Positions 60,457-64,000 of a stretch of DNA of 64,000 nt are shown piece after piece (within the stretch, counting starts at the first letter, position 1; each line of letters opens with the position of its first letter). Under the pieces are notes generated by a model. That model was not told the origin of the DNA, ran no database searches, and saw nothing but the letters and a program-made list of their open reading frames with translations. The DNA is from Desulfosarcina widdelii (lineage in GTDB: Bacteria > Desulfobacterota > Desulfobacteria > Desulfobacterales > Desulfosarcinaceae), in assembly GCF_009688965.1 (NCBI RefSeq), contig NZ_AP021875.1, forward strand, positions 5,394,001 to 5,458,000, given 5' to 3'. Both the position numbers and the translations under genes were made by a program.

Positions 60457-61754
60457 TGAACAACAGCCTTTTTATTGCGACTCTTTAAAATGAAAAAAAT
60501 GGATAAAAATACAAAAGTAAAAATACCGATAATGAAAATTCTATACTTTCCCCAAAATAATTTTATCGCTTTATACAAATATTTTAACTTAAAATGTCTT
60601 TCTATCGCTAATATAGGATTTTTCTTGAAATCTTTAAGAAACATTATAAATCTTCCTTTTAATTTTGAATATAAACTAACCGAATCATAATAATCTTCTG
60701 ATGACAGGCTGTAAAGCCGATTTATTTTATCATTACACCCAGACAAAACTTCCCCTTTAGGAATAGTCAAAATTCCTGAATGTGAAACTATAGGGTATAT
60801 CCTTGCATTTATAATTTTTTCTTTTGTTAATTCAATTTCCAGCATAAAGCTTTTCGCAAATTGCAAATTTTTATTTTCAGAATTTAACCGATCAAATAAA
60901 AAATTTCCTAAACTGTATGCAGCAACTTTATCTTCAATTACATCTACTCTTTGAATTACATGGGGGCCCGATCCTACTACAACTGACGCGCCAGCATCTA
61001 ATATTTTTTTCGCTAGTTTCTCCTCTGATGGGCTGGGAACCGAAATGCCGAGTTCACCCCAGTGCATCATAACCAGAATATGATCCACAACATCTTCATA
61101 CTTTTCTATTTGGGCCAATATTTTTTTTTCTTCCAGTTCGCCAACTTTAAATTTAGCAGGCATTTCCGCATTCATGTGATATCGTGCATATCCCAGCAAA
61201 CCAATTTTAATTCCTTTGGCTTCATATATTTGAAAGTTTTCATTGATCCCGAAAGTTGCGATTTTATTTTTTTGAAATATTTTTATGCTCTCTTTTACAC
61301 CACAAACACCACCATCAAATTGAAAATGATTATTTGCCAAATTAACTGCATCAATCTGTATATTCGTTAATACATTCACCCAAGATGTTTTGGCTACACC
61401 GGTCGTGAGTTTACAGCCTGCTTTGTCGTCAAGAAATGTCATTTCCAGGTTCCCCAAAAAGAGATCTCTTGATTTCAGCCAGCTAAGAACTTTCGTATCC
61501 TCTTCGTCATTAATACTTTTGAGTATATTATTTACCGTATTTATATTTGTGAATCGTATGTCACCTACTGTAACTAACGAAACCGTTGGAGAATCATTTT
61601 TAGGACTGATGTTTTTTAATAATGAAAAATATGGCATTCCATAATTATTCATTTCCGTCGCAAAAAAATCTGTTTCTATTGCTCCTGAAGGGGCTAAATG
61701 CGCAAACACAGAGGCAACCAAAAAAATAAAAGCGATAGTAAATCTCGTTCTCAT
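60453..61754 (-). CDS. CapA-family (poly-gamma-glutamate-type) membrane protein
   Basis: 433 residues with a signal peptide or anchor at the start and a C-terminal membrane helix (FIIGIFTFVFLSIFFIL). The metallophosphatase-like CapA core shows LANNHFQFDGG, MMHWGELG, GSGPHVIQ and YSLGNFLFD. CapA helps to synthesise or anchor poly-gamma-glutamate, but many members occur in polysaccharide loci without the CapBC ligase, as here; ATP-grasp genes downstream might replace it. AT-rich. Confidence 0.85.
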   Translation of the reverse strand: MRTRFTIAFIFLVASVFAHLAPSGAIETDFFATEMNNYGMPYFSLLKNISPKNDSPTVSLVTVGDIRFTNINTVNNILKSINDEEDTKVLSWLKSRDLFLGNLEMTFLDDKAGCKLTTGVAKTSWVNVLTNIQIDAVNLANNHFQFDGGVCGVKESIKIFQKNKIATFGINENFQIYEAKGIKIGLLGYARYHMNAEMPAKFKVGELEEKKILAQIEKYEDVVDHILVMMHWGELGISVPSPSEEKLAKKILDAGASVVVGSGPHVIQRVDVIEDKVAAYSLGNFLFDRLNSENKNLQFAKSFMLEIELTKEKIINARIYPIVSHSGILTIPKGEVLSGCNDKINRLYSLSSEDYYDSVSLYSKLKGRFIMFLKDFKKNPILAIERHFKLKYLYKAIKLFWGKYRIFIIGIFTFVFLSIFFILKSRNKKAVVQ

Positions 61755-61844
61755 AAAGTTTCGTTCCTTCTGCCTGCCCGCAACCTGGTTTGATAATGAA
61801 AATTATAAAAACACATAAGCAAATAATAAACTAGTATCACTGTA

Positions 61845-64000
61845 TCATCTGAACTGAATTTTTAACCCAGTCCGAAGCGATGCTACAATTTTTATGGTCG
61901 TTAAGGTCGCACTGTAGATTTCCTGGAGGGAGATCGGAGCAGCAGAACCTTCCAGAACACTTTTGATAAATGCGTCTACCTGCTTCTTTTGTCCCTTGTC
62001 TTGAGCGATTAGCTTTTTTATTGTTTTTTTTCCTTTTGAATAGACCTCTATCGACTTGAAATCTTCTATCACAGCGACCGATCCAAAACCGTATATTTCG
62101 ACTCTTTCCTTTGGGAGGCTCTTGTCGCCATTGGATAGATAGGCAATCGTACCAATGGATCCATTGCGGTAGGTTAAGCTTACAGTCACGACGTCATCCA
62201 AATTTTTAGGATCCTTCATGGCGGTTGCATAGACTGTTTCTGGAAGGGATCCATTCAGATAGGTTAGATAATCAACGAAATGACAGACTTCCCCAACAAT
62301 TCTTCCACCGCCGATATCAGGATCCTGAATCCAGGAATCCCTCGGAATCTGACCTGCATTAATCCGATAGGTCATTGCTAACGGACCATTGGGGAAAACG
62401 ATTTTCAATTGTTCGGTCAATGCTGAGAAACGCCTGTTGAAGCCAACCATTAAAAGTGGCTTGCCAGTTGTTTCCGTTGATTCGGTTGCATTGGATTGAT
62501 TTGTTTTTTTCTTGACTGAATTGCTACCCTCAACATGAGTGCCAACAAATTCAAAAATGTCATTGAGCTCATTTTCATTGAGGCAAAGAGGTTTCTCGAC
62601 AAACACATTTTTTCCGTTTTTGAGCGCTTCGATCACGAATTTTGCGTGGGAATCATGGCGTGTAGCGATAAAGACAGTATTGATGTCATCGTCAGCGAAA
62701 AGCTCATTTTTATTTGATGTGCAGAATTCAAACCCGAAACGTTCGGCTACGGAACGAGATGACGACCCGCTTGTAGTAAGCACACCTTTTAGTTTCACTG
62801 AGGATTGTTTGGGGATATTCGGAAGCAAGTTTCCTTGGGCATAGGATCCTGCACCGAAAAAAGCGATGTTTACCGAAGATGGTGTCCGATCGGAGGCGGG
62901 CACCATTAAGATCTTAGATTGATTTGGATTATCGGCTTTTAACGTATCATAGGCGATGAGGATGCCAATGAAAGGCTCTGATTTTTCTATCATCATATCG
63001 TAAGCATGCGGTGCATCCTCAAGCTTGAAGGTGTGGGTGGTCAGGTAGTTTACATCGATCTTTTTTCTATGCAGCAAAGATTGAAATTCCTGCATGTTTC
63101 GCTTTTCCGTCCACCGTACATAAGCAGGCGGATAGTCTTGTCCTTTGTCTTCGTAAGCCGGGTCGTATCTACCCGGCCCATAGGAACAGGACATCTTGAC
63201 TTGCAGTTCTTTCTTGTAAAAGTGAGGTTCTCTTTCGAAGCCTGTGGGCACGGCTCCTACAACCACGACAGTTCCTCGTTTGCGGCAGATTGCCCCTGCA
63301 AAGTTGATGGGATCTAACGAAGTCGACGCTGCCGTGATGATTACCGCATCGCATCCCAGACCTTTGGTAAAATGCTCAATCTGGCCTTCGATGCCTGTTT
63401 CATCACGACGCATCGCAAGTTCAGCACAATGTTTGGATGCAAGATCCACCATGGCTGAATCGATATCGATACCGATGACGCGAACGCCGGATGCTTTCAG
63501 AAGCAGACTGGTCAACTGGCCTAACAGGCCTAACCCGACGACCGCACAGGTTTCACCAAGCCTCAAGTCGGCTTGGCGCACACCCTGCATGGCGATGGCG
63601 CCCACCGTATTGTAGGCAGCAGACTTAAAATCCGCGTCAGGTTCAAGTTTTACACACAAATTCATCGGTACGCTGACATATTCGGCGTGGGAAGCGGTGA
63701 GCCCGCCACAAGCAACACGATCACCAATTGAGAAACCGATTGCCCCTGGTCCGATATCCACAACCTCTCCGGCACAGGAGTAGCCAAGTGGAGAATAAGA
63801 ATCGAGCTTTTTCATCACAGCCCTGTAGGTCTGCACGAGTCCCTGTGATTTCAGGGTTTGAAGTACCTGTCTTACTTGCTCAGGACGCTCCTTTGCTTTT
63901 CCGATATAGCCTTTCCTGGCAGTCTTCACGGTGCTTCTCTCAGTTCCGGCGCTGATCAACGAAAAAAAATTTCGAACCATTACCTGTTTGGGGCTGACGA
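61845..64000 (-). CDS. Bi-domain oxidoreductase: zinc-type dehydrogenase plus Gfo/Idh/MocA (partial, N-terminus off the window)
   Basis: 719 codons are visible; the frame is open through the right edge, and upstream codons read VSPKQV before MVRNFFSLISAGTER, matching the usual ... VLVRN...SLISAGTER start of this family. The real start therefore lies beyond 64000. The first half is a medium-chain dehydrogenase (AVVGLGLLGQL, GIDIDSAMV); the second is a Gfo/Idh/MocA oxidoreductase (AFFGAGSYAQGNLL, EKPLC, GGRIVGEVCHFVDYL). This fusion is common beside heparinase-type lyase genes in EPS clusters and is thought to modify a sugar nucleotide. G+C content is near 45 percent. Confidence 0.88.
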   Translation of the reverse strand, partial: VSPKQVMVRNFFSLISAGTERSTVKTARKGYIGKAKERPEQVRQVLQTLKSQGLVQTYRAVMKKLDSYSPLGYSCAGEVVDIGPGAIGFSIGDRVACGGLTASHAEYVSVPMNLCVKLEPDADFKSAAYNTVGAIAMQGVRQADLRLGETCAVVGLGLLGQLTSLLLKASGVRVIGIDIDSAMVDLASKHCAELAMRRDETGIEGQIEHFTKGLGCDAVIITAASTSLDPINFAGAICRKRGTVVVVGAVPTGFEREPHFYKKELQVKMSCSYGPGRYDPAYEDKGQDYPPAYVRWTEKRNMQEFQSLLHRKKIDVNYLTTHTFKLEDAPHAYDMMIEKSEPFIGILIAYDTLKADNPNQSKILMVPASDRTPSSVNIAFFGAGSYAQGNLLPNIPKQSSVKLKGVLTTSGSSSRSVAERFGFEFCTSNKNELFADDDINTVFIATRHDSHAKFVIEALKNGKNVFVEKPLCLNENELNDIFEFVGTHVEGSNSVKKKTNQSNATESTETTGKPLLMVGFNRRFSALTEQLKIVFPNGPLAMTYRINAGQIPRDSWIQDPDIGGGRIVGEVCHFVDYLTYLNGSLPETVYATAMKDPKNLDDVVTVSLTYRNGSIGTIAYLSNGDKSLPKERVEIYGFGSVAVIEDFKSIEVYSKGKKTIKKLIAQDKGQKKQVDAFIKSVLEGSAAPISLQEIYSATLTTIKIVASLRTGLKIQFR

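Overview
The window reads as a piece of a Gram-negative, anaerobic, deltaproteobacterial (Desulfobacterota-type, sulfate-reducer-like) chromosome. This rests on content, not on a marker gene: an RnfB-like multi-cluster Fe-S flavoprotein fusion, a LUD-domain protein, DUF3786 proteins with a corrinoid/RnfB-type Fe-S domain, a DUF362 protein, a YnjB-type importer, outer-membrane barrels and a Wza/GumC/CpsD-type exopolysaccharide (EPS) locus. No rRNA, tRNA, CRISPR array, complete insertion sequence or phage was found.

Layout. 1-2.9 kb: a leftward purine-salvage operon (purine nucleoside phosphorylase, then two tandem amidohydrolases of the methylthioadenosine/S-adenosylhomocysteine deaminase type). 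3-6.7 kb: rightward redox block (DRTGG protein, a broken NuoF/HndC-like fragment, an RnfB-GltD fusion, RseC, a PilZ protein). 6.8-10.8 kb: envelope and stress genes (nucleoside-recognition membrane protein, DUF3108, LUD, periplasmic parvulin isomerase, cold-shock protein). 10.86-11.02 kb: a MITE-like palindromic element. 11-15.6 kb: lipid kinase, a large membrane-anchored glycosidase-like protein, a zinc-ribbon protein. 15.7-20.4 kb: a leftward five-gene operon coding for a YnjB-type ABC importer and an aminoglycoside/choline/thiamine-kinase-fold enzyme. 20.8-29.3 kb: acyl-CoA synthetase, then a five-gene rightward cluster (LssY-C lipoprotein, TAXI receptor, phospholipase-D-like lipoprotein, class 3 lipase, DUF362). 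29.4-34.9 kb: diguanylate cyclase, outer-membrane protein, two DUF3786 proteins and a divergent LuxR-type regulator that carries the same Fe-S domain as its neighbour. 35-37.4 kb: a very short PEP-CTERM-like protein and a secreted repeat protein. 37.9-64 kb: an EPS locus, all leftward.

The EPS genes fall into two units. The first (48.5 to 37.9 kb) holds the initiating glycosyl-1-phosphate transferase, Wza-like export protein, GumC/Wzz-like chain-length protein, CpsD-like ATPase, an outer-membrane barrel and enzymes for GDP-fucose and UDP-ManNAc; a near-consensus sigma-54 promoter lies upstream of its first gene. The second (64 to 48.9 kb) holds modification and secretion genes: a bi-domain oxidoreductase, CapA, a deacetylase-like protein, two ATP-grasp proteins, a GNAT acetyltransferase, an SGNH esterase with carbohydrate-binding-like domains, a heparinase-type lyase and a WecG-type transferase. 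About 54.4-61.8 kb is far more AT-rich than the flanks, which suggests that this part was acquired.

The observations most worth a second look are: the Fe-S LuxR/DUF3786 pair; the sigma-54-type promoters at the EPS operon and the short PEP-CTERM-like gene; the lipid-related cluster of unknown role; the nested inverted repeats in the leader of the repeat protein, one arm of which covers the start codon; and the RnfB-GltD fusion standing without other Rnf subunits.
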